In this document: piece after piece, positions 1-5,329 of the stretch
How positions within the stretch are numbered: position 1 is the stretch's first letter
Layout: every line of letters begins with the position of its first letter
NCBI GenBank assembly: GCA_016282215.1
Contig: JAEEKC010000369.1
Span: 1 to 7,068 of the forward strand
Reading direction: 5' to 3'
Source: Lachnospiraceae bacterium
Lineage (GTDB): Bacteria > Bacillota > Clostridia > Lachnospirales > Lachnospiraceae
Length of the DNA: 7,068 nt
The notes under the pieces: model-generated
Database searches by the model: none
What the model was told of the DNA's origin: nothing
The model's input: the letters and a program-made list of their open reading frames with translations, nothing else
Made by a program: the position numbers and the translations under genes

Positions 1-141
1 CTCGATCTCGTCCGTAAATCCCGTTTCGCTTAAGGGGATCACGGATAATTCGCTGTCCGCCAGGATCTGGCGCACTTCGTTTAGTTTTCCCTTGTTGGAA
101 CTGGCCAGGACCAGGGTAGGGGATTTTGTTTGTGAAGACAT
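1..141 (-). CDS. rdgB: XTP/dITP diphosphatase (RdgB/HAM1 family), N-terminal part only
   Basis: Only the first 47 residues are inside the window; the gene runs off the left edge. The visible protein begins MSSQTKSPTLVLASSNKGKL and continues NEVRQIL. This contains the S-x-N-x-x-K-x-x-E signature of the HAM1/RdgB pyrophosphatase fold (S14, N16, K19, E22), which binds the triphosphate of the nucleotide. The last residues, GFTDEIE, lead toward the family's next conserved block. Members hydrolyse non-canonical purine triphosphates (XTP, dITP, ITP) to monophosphate and pyrophosphate in the cytoplasm and so keep deaminated bases out of DNA and RNA. The ATG at 141 is preceded by AAAGG about 10 nt upstream. 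The gene lies 20 nt behind the amidase stop on the same strand, so the two are probably cotranscribed. The family call is firm; an intact C-terminus cannot be judged. Confidence 0.9.
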   Translation of the reverse strand, partial: MSSQTKSPTLVLASSNKGKLNEVRQILADSELSVIPLSETGFTDEIE

Positions 142-161
142 GTTTTCACGACCTTTCTATT

Positions 162-1235
162 TTAATGGTTTTTACTTTCATCCATACGATCAAACGATGC
201 GAGGATCCCGTCTGCGATACCGAGAGCCAGTTTGTCTTTGTAATCATCCCTCATCAAAAGTTTGACATCCTGAGCGTTGCTGAGCTGCCCCAATGAAAGC
301 TCCACCGAAGGGATCATCAGCGACATGATGTCGGCGTCTCTGTCTGCATCAAACATTCCCAGGCTTTTCTCTTTTGTCACATCTTCCATGTTTTTCAAAA
401 GATCATAGGCCAGCTGCGCATTCTGGATCCGCGGGGAATAAAATGACGCATTATAAACTGCGCTCATGCCGTGCAGGGTAGTATCCGCGTCTGAACGGAC
501 ATGCAGGCTGATAAACAGGTCTGCGGGCATTCCGTTGGCGATGAGGACGCGAGAGCTTTCACCTAAGGTCATGTCCGTATCCCTTGTCAGGATCACGCAG
601 ATCTGCTTTCCTTCGAGTATCTCTTTAACTTTCAGCGCTACTTGCAGGGAAAGGTCTTTTTCCGCAAGGTTTGTTTCCGGATCATCAGAAGGAGCCACAA
701 CCAGGCCGCTGTCTGTGCCGCCGTGTCCCGGATCGATCACAACGATCCTGTCATAGGAAGCGCGCAGCCGTCTGGCCAGTTCCAAGTTGATCCGGTCGGA
801 CTCTTCCTGCGAAAGCGGCGCCTTATCACCGACATCCTCTTTGCTGACAGGCGCCGGCTGACCGGCAAAATCGCCCTCCGGCGAAGATCCGTTATCCGGC
901 TGTCCAGGGGCGGCATCACCTTTTGCACCTTCGCTTCCTTCATCCGTTTGATCTGCGCTCATGCTATCTGCATTCGCACTATCGACATCTGCGCTGTCCG
1001 GATTCGCGCTGTCCGTTAAATCGCTGTCTGCGGTAGTTTTTCCTGCTATCAAACCATCCGCTGTATTTCTTTCCGCCGTATCACCGGTCAGCGCCGCTGC
1101 ACTGCCCTGGGTTTCTGTATCCGGCGCGTCTGTCCCGCTCCCGGCTCTGTTTCCCATGGCCAGCATCGTGCCGACACCGGCAACAAACAGCAGCGAAAAT
1201 AATACGGCGATGAAAATTGCCCATTTTCCTCTCAT
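162..1235 (-). CDS. N-acetylmuramoyl-L-alanine amidase (Amidase_3), membrane-anchored or secreted
   Basis: A 357-residue zinc amidase expected to cut the MurNAc-L-Ala bond of peptidoglycan outside the cell. Residues 5-27 form a hydrophobic N-terminal segment (signal anchor or signal peptide, with no lipobox Cys). Residues about 30-145 are a low-complexity Ser/Asp/Ala/Gly linker. The Amidase_3 domain spans about 163-348. The expected zinc and catalytic residues are visible: H171 in DPGHGG, E192 in LAEKDL, H245 in SLHVRSD, and E312 in PSVELSLGQLSN. The block around H245 departs from the common SIHANA form. The ATG at 1235 has GGAG 8 nt upstream. Catalytic domains of this size also occur in CwlD-like sporulation and germination amidases, but the long linker is not CwlD-like, so no symbol is given. 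A palindromic element separates it from the methyltransferase, and rdgB follows after 20 nt. Confidence 0.9.
   Translation of the reverse strand: MRGKWAIFIAVLFSLLFVAGVGTMLAMGNRAGSGTDAPDTETQGSAAALTGDTAERNTADGLIAGKTTADSDLTDSANPDSADVDSANADSMSADQTDEGSEGAKGDAAPGQPDNGSSPEGDFAGQPAPVSKEDVGDKAPLSQEESDRINLELARRLRASYDRIVVIDPGHGGTDSGLVVAPSDDPETNLAEKDLSLQVALKVKEILEGKQICVILTRDTDMTLGESSRVLIANGMPADLFISLHVRSDADTTLHGMSAVYNASFYSPRIQNAQLAYDLLKNMEDVTKEKSLGMFDADRDADIMSLMIPSVELSLGQLSNAQDVKLLMRDDYKDKLALGIADGILASFDRMDESKNH
951..1028 (-). repeat. In-frame 15-bp tandem repeat coding for Asp-Ser pentapeptides in the amidase linker
   Basis: Within the amidase linker, Asp-Ser recurs at residues 70, 75, 80, 85 and 90, exactly every five residues, with a degenerate sixth unit (D95-Q96). 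The units read DSDLT, DSANP, DSADV, DSANA and DSMSA. At DNA level these are imperfect 15-bp repeats. This probably arose by slippage and makes an acidic, flexible spacer between the membrane segment and the catalytic domain. The periodicity is seen directly; the origin and role are inferred. Confidence 0.75.
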
Positions 1236-1285
1236 ATGCCTTGCTCCGTGTATATCATAGCCTTTTGATTTCGGCTTCCTTTACG

Positions 1286-1384
1286 CCCCTCATCAGTCGC
1301 CTTCGGCGACAGCCGTCTCGCCTGTCGGCTCGGTCCACGCTGGGCAAGCGCCACCGGCGCTTAGCGACCCACCAGGGGGAAGCC
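1286..1384. repeat. Intergenic multi-hairpin palindromic element
   Basis: This stretch between the amidase and methyltransferase genes holds at least three inverted repeats. GTCGCC/GGCGAC lies at 1296-1310 with a 3-nt loop, AGCCG/CGGCT at 1311-1330, and AAGCGCC/GGCGCTT at 1346-1362 with loop ACC. The last is flanked by TGGG/CCCA (1341-1344 and 1368-1371). On the minus strand the unit starts GGCTTCCCCCTGG and ends GGCGACTGATGAGGGG. From memory, this resembles short interspersed palindromic repeats found in many intergenic regions of gut Clostridia. No U-tract follows any stem on either strand, so it does not look like an intrinsic terminator. It ends 4 bp from the methyltransferase stop codon. 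It would be transcribed as part of the methyltransferase-amidase message and could act in RNA processing. Confidence 0.6.
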
Positions 1385-1388
1385 TTTA

Positions 1389-2543
1389 TTATGTTTCCGT
1401 ACGTCTCGGCGGTTTCGGGCCGGGGAACTGGTAGAAGTAGGTTTTCAGCATGCCGTTGTACAGTTTCCTGTTTTTCTGCGGTTTGATGCCTATGTCCTTT
1501 ACTGCGTCCTCATAACCTGTCAGCAGGTACATGGACCAGCAATCCAGCGACCGGAAACGCTCGCCTAAAGCGGTATAGATTTCTTTTAGTTCCTTCTTAT
1601 CCGAAAGACGTTCGCCGTAGGGCGGGTTTGTGATCAGGAAGCCATACTTTTTCGGATGCGACAGCTCAGAGACAGGCCGCGCCTGAAAATGAATGAACTT
1701 TTCAACGCCCGCGCGCTTTGCGTTGTCTCTTGCTACCCTGATCACCTGCTCATCGATATCGTAGCCCTGTATATCCGGCATCTGCGACAAATCGATCATA
1801 TCCTGTGCTTCATTGACGCAGCCGTACCATTCCTTTTTCGGAATGATGCCTGTCCACTGTTCTGCCGTAAAACTGCGGTTCATGCCGGGTGCGATATTGG
1901 CTGCCATGAGCGCTGCTTCAATGGGAAACGTGCCGCTTCCGCAAAAAGGGTCCACCAGGATCCTGTCTTTTTTCCAGGGGGTCAGCATGATCAGGGATGC
2001 CGCCAGGTTTTCCTGCAGCGGGGCCTTGGCCGTCAAAATGCGGTATCCTCTTTTATGAAGGGATTCTCCCGTGGTGTCCAGCGCAGCGGTCACTTCATCT
2101 TTTTTGATAAAGATCCGCACCGGATAGGATGCGCCGTTTTCCGGGAACCATTCCACATGATGGCTTTTTTTCAGGCTTTCCACCATTGCTTTTTTACAGA
2201 TGGACTGGATGTCCGAAGGGGAAAAGAGTTTGCTTCCCACACTGGCTGCCTTGGTCACCCAGAACTTGCCGTCAGCAGGGATAAACTCGTCCCAGGGCAG
2301 TGCTTTCATGCCTTCAAAGAGGTCATCAAAACTCTCCGCGTGAAAGCTCCCGACTTTGATCAGGATACGCTCCGCACTGCGCAGAAAAATGTTGCTCCTG
2401 CAGACTCCTTCCGCATCACCTTCAAAGGTGATCCGGCCGTCTTCCACCTGTGTAACCGTATATCCGAGATCCGTGATCTCGCGTTTTAAAACTGCCTCCA
2501 AACCGAAATGGCAGGGGGCGATCAGCTCCCAAATATGGTTCAT
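1389..2543 (-). CDS. THUMP-domain class I SAM-dependent RNA methyltransferase (RlmL N-half/YpsC type)
   Basis: A 384-residue cytoplasmic enzyme, the same size as B. subtilis YpsC and equivalent to the N-terminal half of E. coli RlmL, which forms N2-methylguanosine in 23S rRNA (G2445). The first 50 or so residues match the family's ferredoxin-like start (APCHFGLEAVLKREITDLGY, 9-28). A THUMP domain fits about 50-160, followed by a Rossmann methyltransferase domain. The SAM-binding loop is DPFCGSG at 198-204, motif II is GYDID at 260-264, and the catalytic motif IV is NPPYGERL at 306-313, the NPPY form used for exocyclic amines of RNA bases. The C-terminus is short, with no second methyltransferase domain like RlmK. 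The ATG at 2543 has only a weak ribosome site (AGG about 5 nt upstream), but the start fits the family's N-terminus. The rRNA target is inferred from the family. Confidence 0.92.
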   Translation of the reverse strand: MNHIWELIAPCHFGLEAVLKREITDLGYTVTQVEDGRITFEGDAEGVCRSNIFLRSAERILIKVGSFHAESFDDLFEGMKALPWDEFIPADGKFWVTKAASVGSKLFSPSDIQSICKKAMVESLKKSHHVEWFPENGASYPVRIFIKKDEVTAALDTTGESLHKRGYRILTAKAPLQENLAASLIMLTPWKKDRILVDPFCGSGTFPIEAALMAANIAPGMNRSFTAEQWTGIIPKKEWYGCVNEAQDMIDLSQMPDIQGYDIDEQVIRVARDNAKRAGVEKFIHFQARPVSELSHPKKYGFLITNPPYGERLSDKKELKEIYTALGERFRSLDCWSMYLLTGYEDAVKDIGIKPQKNRKLYNGMLKTYFYQFPGPKPPRRTET

Positions 2544-2619
2544 TTGCCTGATTTCTCTTTCTGTTTACATACTTTATTTTTTTTTAATATCTTAAACGTT
2601 TTAAATGGCGAAAAATCGC

Positions 2620-2648
2620 TTGCATGCATTACGGAAAAGACCTATAAT
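2620..2648 (+). promoter_or_regulatory. Candidate sigma-A promoter on the plus strand
   Basis: A perfect TATAAT at 2643-2648 lies exactly 17 bp downstream of TTGCAT at 2620-2625 (the -35 matches three of six consensus positions). A/T tracts at about 2568-2615 sit where an UP element would be. The predicted start is A2655 or G2656. No plus-strand protein gene follows, so it would drive only the short transcript described next. It is a sequence match without transcription data. Confidence 0.45.
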
Positions 2649-2654
2649 AACATT

Positions 2655-2750
2655 AGCAACAGCAATCCCCCAATCAAGTTGTTGCACAAATCGTTATTTT
2701 TAATTTATACTCCCCAAAACAGCCCGTCACCCCTGACGGGCTGTTTACTT
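2655..2750 (+). ncRNA. Candidate intergenic small RNA with C-rich loops
   Basis: Predicted from a plus-strand promoter ending at 2648 and a terminator hairpin ending at 2746. Directly at the predicted 5' end, GCAACAGC (2656-2663) pairs with GTTGTTGC (2678-2685) in 8 bp including one G-U, leaving a 14-nt loop that contains UCCCCC (2666-2671). An A/U-rich linker follows and contains CUCCCC (2710-2715). The terminator stem then has a CCCC loop (2730-2733), followed by a weak U-tract, UUUACUU. C-rich single-stranded loops are typical of Firmicute sRNAs that pair with Shine-Dalgarno sequences, as in the UCCC-motif RNAs of Staphylococcus. I recognise no Rfam family. Alternatively, the terminator serves only the minus-strand operon and the promoter match is chance. 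Confidence 0.35.
2717..2746 (-). terminator. Rho-independent terminator of the DUF624-DUF1700 unit, possibly bidirectional
   Basis: A perfect 13-bp inverted repeat (AAACAGCCCGTCA and its complement) with a 4-nt loop. On the minus strand the stem is followed by TTTT then GGGG, about 45 nt after the DUF1700 stop at 2792. On the plus strand it is followed by TTTACTT. The A/T-rich ends of the stem make it usable in both directions, though the U-tracts are short on both sides. Confidence 0.8.
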
Positions 2751-2791
2751 GACCGAAAATTCATTGCTTTCTGATAGATTCAAAGTCCCAT

Positions 2792-3205
2792 TCAGGACTT
2801 ATCCCGCAGCTTCCTGACTGCAAATATGATAATGCCTACCGGAAGCAGGATCGGTAACAGTTTCCATACCACTTTAAATACAAGACCCAGCACAAGGAAA
2901 AGCACGGCAAGGATCACGATCAAGATCAGAATCAGCTGTCTGTCCTGTTTCTTCCGTTCGGATTCCGGGACGGCTGATCTCGTCATCTTCTCATCACCAT
3001 AAGGCTCCGGCTGTGATGCGATCACTGTCTTCGCCAAAAGCTTCGGATCACCGAGGGTTGCCAGCACCATTTCCTCGGAATCGCCTTTGACGATCTGCGC
3101 ATCAATGTATTCTTTGTAATATTCTATCGTTTCTTTTTGCACCGCAGGCTTCACCCGTCCGCTGAGTGTCCTGCTGATGGTATTCAGATATTCGTGTTTT
3201 GTCAT
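2792..3205 (-). CDS. DUF1700/HAAS-type small membrane protein
   Basis: A 137-residue protein. The N-terminal cytoplasmic part fits the DUF1700/HAAS pattern: MTKHEYLNTISRTLSG, then IEYYKEYID (27-35), then the Gly-Asp-Pro turn in ATLGDPKLLAKTV (49-61). Such domains form a short helical bundle and are often attached to membrane segments or encoded next to PadR-type repressors. Two hydrophobic helices follow at about 90-110 and 113-131, with a basic linker before the first (ERKKQDRQ) and a basic end (RKLRDKS). This suggests a hairpin anchor with both ends inside. The start at 3205 has only a weak GAGACAG-like ribosome site. It lies 80 nt behind the DUF624 gene and is followed by a terminator, so it is the last gene of a two-gene unit. 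No PadR gene is adjacent. The molecular function is unknown. Confidence 0.8.
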   Translation of the reverse strand: MTKHEYLNTISRTLSGRVKPAVQKETIEYYKEYIDAQIVKGDSEEMVLATLGDPKLLAKTVIASQPEPYGDEKMTRSAVPESERKKQDRQLILILIVILAVLFLVLGLVFKVVWKLLPILLPVGIIIFAVRKLRDKS

Positions 3206-3285
3206 ATTTTCTGTCTCAATTGATGATCAGATTTTGTTTACGTATTTTTCCGATCAGACTTTACACTGTCAATTTCATCTTTGTT

Positions 3286-4149
3286 TCAATCTGCAGAGCC
3301 TTTTTTTGGTACTTTTGCCTTTTCAGCCAATCCTGCTTTTTTGCTTTTTACGGGCTGTGCGTCACTTTCGGTTTCTGCCTTCTTAGCAGCGTTTTTTTCT
3401 TTGGCCGCTTCTGTCTTTGCCGGCTGGCTTTGCGCTTTTTCCTGCTCAGCCGCCTCAAGCTGGTCGAACAGTTTTCTGATGATGATGGAATCGCTGTAAG
3501 CCAGGATCGAGCAGAGCAGCATCGCCCATACATACCAGGCATAATACAGGATCTCGATCTTCATCAGCGTCAGCAAAAACGGCGCCATCCAGGAGATGAA
3601 AACGCGGAACCATACCCAGATATTGGAAACGGCAAATACCAGGGAATTCCTGAAATAGTTAAAGGTTGTGTTCTCGTATCTTGCGATCAGCGGGAAAAGC
3701 AGCGGCAGAATAAAGGCAAGCAGCAGCATCTCCAGTCCCATCACAAAGATCATGATGTATTGGCTTTGCTCACTCATCTGCAGCATGAACTGGTATTCCA
3801 CGTACATCAGATACAGGTAGATCAGGATCACGGCCCATGCCTTGGTGGCCGGGATGAAGTTCTGTTTCCATGCCTTAAAATACGAGGGTACGACTTTTCC
3901 TTCTTCTTTCCGCACCATCTTCAGTGTCACGCTGTACAATGCCGTAAAAGAGGCGCCCAGGGTAATGAGCGGAACCGATGTCACAAAGAAAACCACATTC
4001 AGAAAGAACATATCTCCGAACATATTCATGAAGTTGAAAAACTTATCTTTCTTTGTCTCCGGCACCGGGGCATCATACTGTTCGATACTCGGATCGACAA
4101 TACTGCCTTCCGTCACCTCTCCTGTTTCTTCATCATATTGTAATCTCAT
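3286..4149 (-). CDS. DUF624 (YesL-like) integral membrane protein with long basic C-terminal tail
   Basis: 287 residues from the ATG at 4149, chosen because AAGGA sits 6-8 nt upstream. The frame stays open to an ATG at 4248, but that start has no ribosome site and lies upstream of the predicted promoter. After an acidic N-terminus (1-33) comes the DUF624 core: a helix with NVVFFVTSVPLITLGASFTA (51-70), then LYSVTLKMVRKEEG and SYFKAWKQNF (89-98). Further hydrophobic stretches lie at about 103-120, 130-155, 168-195 and 200-223. Residues about 233-287 form a Lys/Ala/Glu-rich hydrophilic tail that the family core does not require. DUF624 proteins are common in carbohydrate ABC-transporter loci (B. 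subtilis yesL); their function is not established. It lies next to, but is transcribed separately from, the sugar permease operon. The family call is firm, the role unknown. Confidence 0.88.
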   Translation of the reverse strand: MRLQYDEETGEVTEGSIVDPSIEQYDAPVPETKKDKFFNFMNMFGDMFFLNVVFFVTSVPLITLGASFTALYSVTLKMVRKEEGKVVPSYFKAWKQNFIPATKAWAVILIYLYLMYVEYQFMLQMSEQSQYIMIFVMGLEMLLLAFILPLLFPLIARYENTTFNYFRNSLVFAVSNIWVWFRVFISWMAPFLLTLMKIEILYYAWYVWAMLLCSILAYSDSIIIRKLFDQLEAAEQEKAQSQPAKTEAAKEKNAAKKAETESDAQPVKSKKAGLAEKAKVPKKGSAD

Positions 4150-4166
4150 GGTATTATCCTTTTTGT

Positions 4167-4182
4167 TTTTTTGCGCAAAAAA
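4167..4182. promoter_or_regulatory. Perfect 16-bp palindrome downstream of the DUF624 promoter, candidate operator
   Basis: TTTTTTGCGCAAAAAA is a perfect inverted repeat lying between the predicted transcription start (about 4186) and the ribosome site of the DUF624 gene. A site at about +4 to +20 is a typical repressor position. With a GCGC centre the RNA hairpin would be weak, so a DNA-binding protein site is more likely than an RNA switch. The regulator is unknown. Confidence 0.4.
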
Positions 4183-4192
4183 TGGCTTATAT

Positions 4193-4221
4193 AGTATATC
4201 ACAGAAAAAGGGGATAGGGAA
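4193..4221 (-). promoter_or_regulatory. Candidate promoter of the DUF624-DUF1700 unit
   Basis: On the minus strand, TTCCCT (-35, plus-strand 4216-4221) and TATACT (-10, 4193-4198) are separated by 17 bp, and the -10 is preceded by TGA, giving an extended TGnTATACT element that compensates for the poor -35. The predicted start is near 4186, leaving a 5' leader of about 37 nt. A second TATAAT on the minus strand (4231-4236) lacks a -35 at usable spacing. Confidence 0.5.
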
Positions 4222-4275
4222 TATAATTTTATTATACCGTCCAAGCACCTCTCGCCCCCGAGTTCAACCAAGCCA

Positions 4276-4322
4276 GCCCGCTATCGCTTCGCGATGGCGG
4301 GCGGATTCGGCATTCGCCGAAT
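4276..4322. repeat. Two adjacent intergenic hairpins of unknown function
   Basis: The first is a 12-bp stem with one U-G pair: GCCCGCTATCGC at 4276-4287, a TTC loop, and GCGATGGCGGGC at 4291-4302. It is followed after 2 nt by a second perfect 7-bp stem, ATTCGGC/GCCGAAT (4305-4311 and 4316-4322). Neither is followed by a U-tract on either strand. They lie between the ABC operon terminator and the DUF624 promoter, so on the minus strand they would only be transcribed by read-through. They may belong to a dispersed repeat family. Confidence 0.6.
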
Positions 4323-4330
4323 AAATAACA

Positions 4331-4378
4331 AAGAAAAAGCGCCCATGCGAGTAAACTCGCGGAGCGCTTTTCTTTCTT
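4331..4378 (-). terminator. Rho-independent terminator of the sugar ABC-transporter operon
   Basis: On the minus strand, 40-80 nt after the stop of the MalG-type permease, a two-part stem forms. The inner pairing is GCGAG/CTCGC (4347-4351 and 4356-4360). The outer pairing is GCGC/GCGC (4339-4342 and 4364-4367), extended by A-U pairs. It is followed on the minus strand by TTTTTCTTTGTT. This is a classical intrinsic terminator and marks the end of the operon. Confidence 0.85.
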
Positions 4379-4419
4379 ATTTGCTTGGTCTCAAAATAAA
4401 CCTCATGCCTAATCTGGCC

Positions 4420-5313
4420 TCATCCCTTCACACTACCCAACGCCACGCCGGCGATGATGTACTTAGAAAGGATCAGGTATACGATGATCAGCGGAAGGGC
4501 CGTCATCGTCAGACCCAGATAGATGGTTCCGAACTCGGTTCGGTAAATATCGCCTCGAAGAAGGGATACCATGATAGGCAGTGTGAACTTCTTCTGGTCT
4601 GTCAACAGGATCATAGGGGTGAACAGGTTGTTCCAGGATCCTACGAACGTGAAGATCGCCTGTGTTGCGATAGCCGGTTTCATGATCGGCAGCGCGATCT
4701 TGTTGAAGATGAAGAACTCGCCCGCTCCGTCGATCCGGGCTGCCTGTACAAGTTCGAACGGCAGGGCTCCTACCATGTACTGTCTCATGAAGAATACCAT
4801 GGAGGAGTTTGCAATCGCCGGTAAGATCAGCATGCTCAAATGGTTCGTCATGTGGATCTTATATACCATCTGATAGAAACCGATGGTGGTCAGCTGTGCC
4901 GGGATCATCATAACTGCTACAATGAACTTGAATACGAAGTTCTTTAATCTCCAGTCATAGATTACCAGACCATATGCCGTCAATGTTGAGAAGTAGATAG
5001 CCAGGAGCGTAACGCCCACGGATACGATCATGGAGTTCATGAAACCTACCTTCGGGTCGAAACTCTTGGATACCAGGATCTTTAAGTTGTTAAACAGATA
5101 CTTGGAAGGGATCAGGGACACAGCGTGTGCCTGGATCTCGTTTGTCGATCTGGTCGCATTCACCATCATGATGATGAACGGCATCAGGGACAGGATCGTC
5201 AGGATCACGCATACGATGTAGATGATCACCTTCAGTACCGGATTATGCTGCTGTTTCTTGTTCATGGTTACAGCTCCGGAGCCGGCTGCACCATTATTAT
5301 TACTCTTTCCCAT
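4420..5313 (-). CDS. Carbohydrate ABC transporter permease, MalG/LacG type (CUT1)
   Basis: A 297-residue membrane permease of the binding-protein-dependent transport family. Six hydrophobic segments lie at about 28-50, 93-117, 127-150, 159-180, 213-236 and 263-288. The EAA loop that docks to the ATPase is ELVQAARIDGAGEFFIF (187-203) followed by NKIALPIMKP. Family landmarks NNLFTPMILL (228-237) and the C-terminal GVALGSVKG are present. It pairs with the upstream permease to form the channel for a sugar or oligosaccharide; the substrate cannot be read from the sequence. The ATG at 5313 follows AGGAGG by 10 nt. A second Met at residue 17 also has GGAG 8 nt upstream, so the polar first 16 residues (Asn/Gly-rich) could be skipped by some ribosomes. 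It is the last gene of the operon, 15 nt behind the other permease and followed by a terminator. Confidence 0.93.
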   Translation of the reverse strand: MGKSNNNGAAGSGAVTMNKKQQHNPVLKVIIYIVCVILTILSLMPFIIMMVNATRSTNEIQAHAVSLIPSKYLFNNLKILVSKSFDPKVGFMNSMIVSVGVTLLAIYFSTLTAYGLVIYDWRLKNFVFKFIVAVMMIPAQLTTIGFYQMVYKIHMTNHLSMLILPAIANSSMVFFMRQYMVGALPFELVQAARIDGAGEFFIFNKIALPIMKPAIATQAIFTFVGSWNNLFTPMILLTDQKKFTLPIMVSLLRGDIYRTEFGTIYLGLTMTALPLIIVYLILSKYIIAGVALGSVKG

Positions 5314-5323
5314 GTCTCAGCCA

Positions 5324-5329
5324 CCTCCT
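5324..5329 (-). promoter_or_regulatory. Ribosome binding site overlapping the stop codon of the upstream permease
   Basis: On the minus strand the MalF-type permease ends TAA and the AGGAGG ribosome site begins within that stop codon (TAAGGAGG), 10 nt before the ATG of the MalG-type permease. This tight arrangement suggests translational coupling, which would keep the two channel subunits in equal amounts. Confidence 0.8.

Noticed and set aside
1236..1260. TATGAT/TATACA as an amidase promoter
   Set aside because: The predicted start would fall on or after the ribosome site and no -35 is present at the right distance.
1346..1362. AAGCGCC/GGCGCTT hairpin as a terminator of the methyltransferase gene
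   Set aside because: No U-tract follows on the minus strand, and it lies inside a larger multi-hairpin element.
1656..2489. Plus-strand open frame opposite the methyltransferase
   Set aside because: It is antisense to a gene with intact SAM and NPPY motifs; the translation shows no recognisable motif or ribosome site.
3225..3258. Direct repeat GATCAGA (3225-3231 and 3252-3258) between the DUF624 and DUF1700 genes
   Set aside because: Seven bases, two copies, no other structure; expected by chance.
3199..4143. Long plus-strand open frame opposite the DUF624 gene
   Set aside because: It is low-complexity, rich in His, Gln, Cys and Phe, with no domain pattern, and lies wholly antisense to a clear DUF624 gene.
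4222..4236. Symmetric TATAAT-TTT-ATTATA as a divergent promoter pair
   Set aside because: No acceptable -35 at 16-18 bp on the minus strand and no plus-strand gene downstream; probably AT-rich chance symmetry near the real promoter.
4150..4248. Upstream ATG at 4248 extending the DUF624 protein by 33 residues
   Set aside because: No ribosome site there, and the extension overlaps the candidate promoter. The ATG at 4149 has a strong AAGGA site and fits the family.
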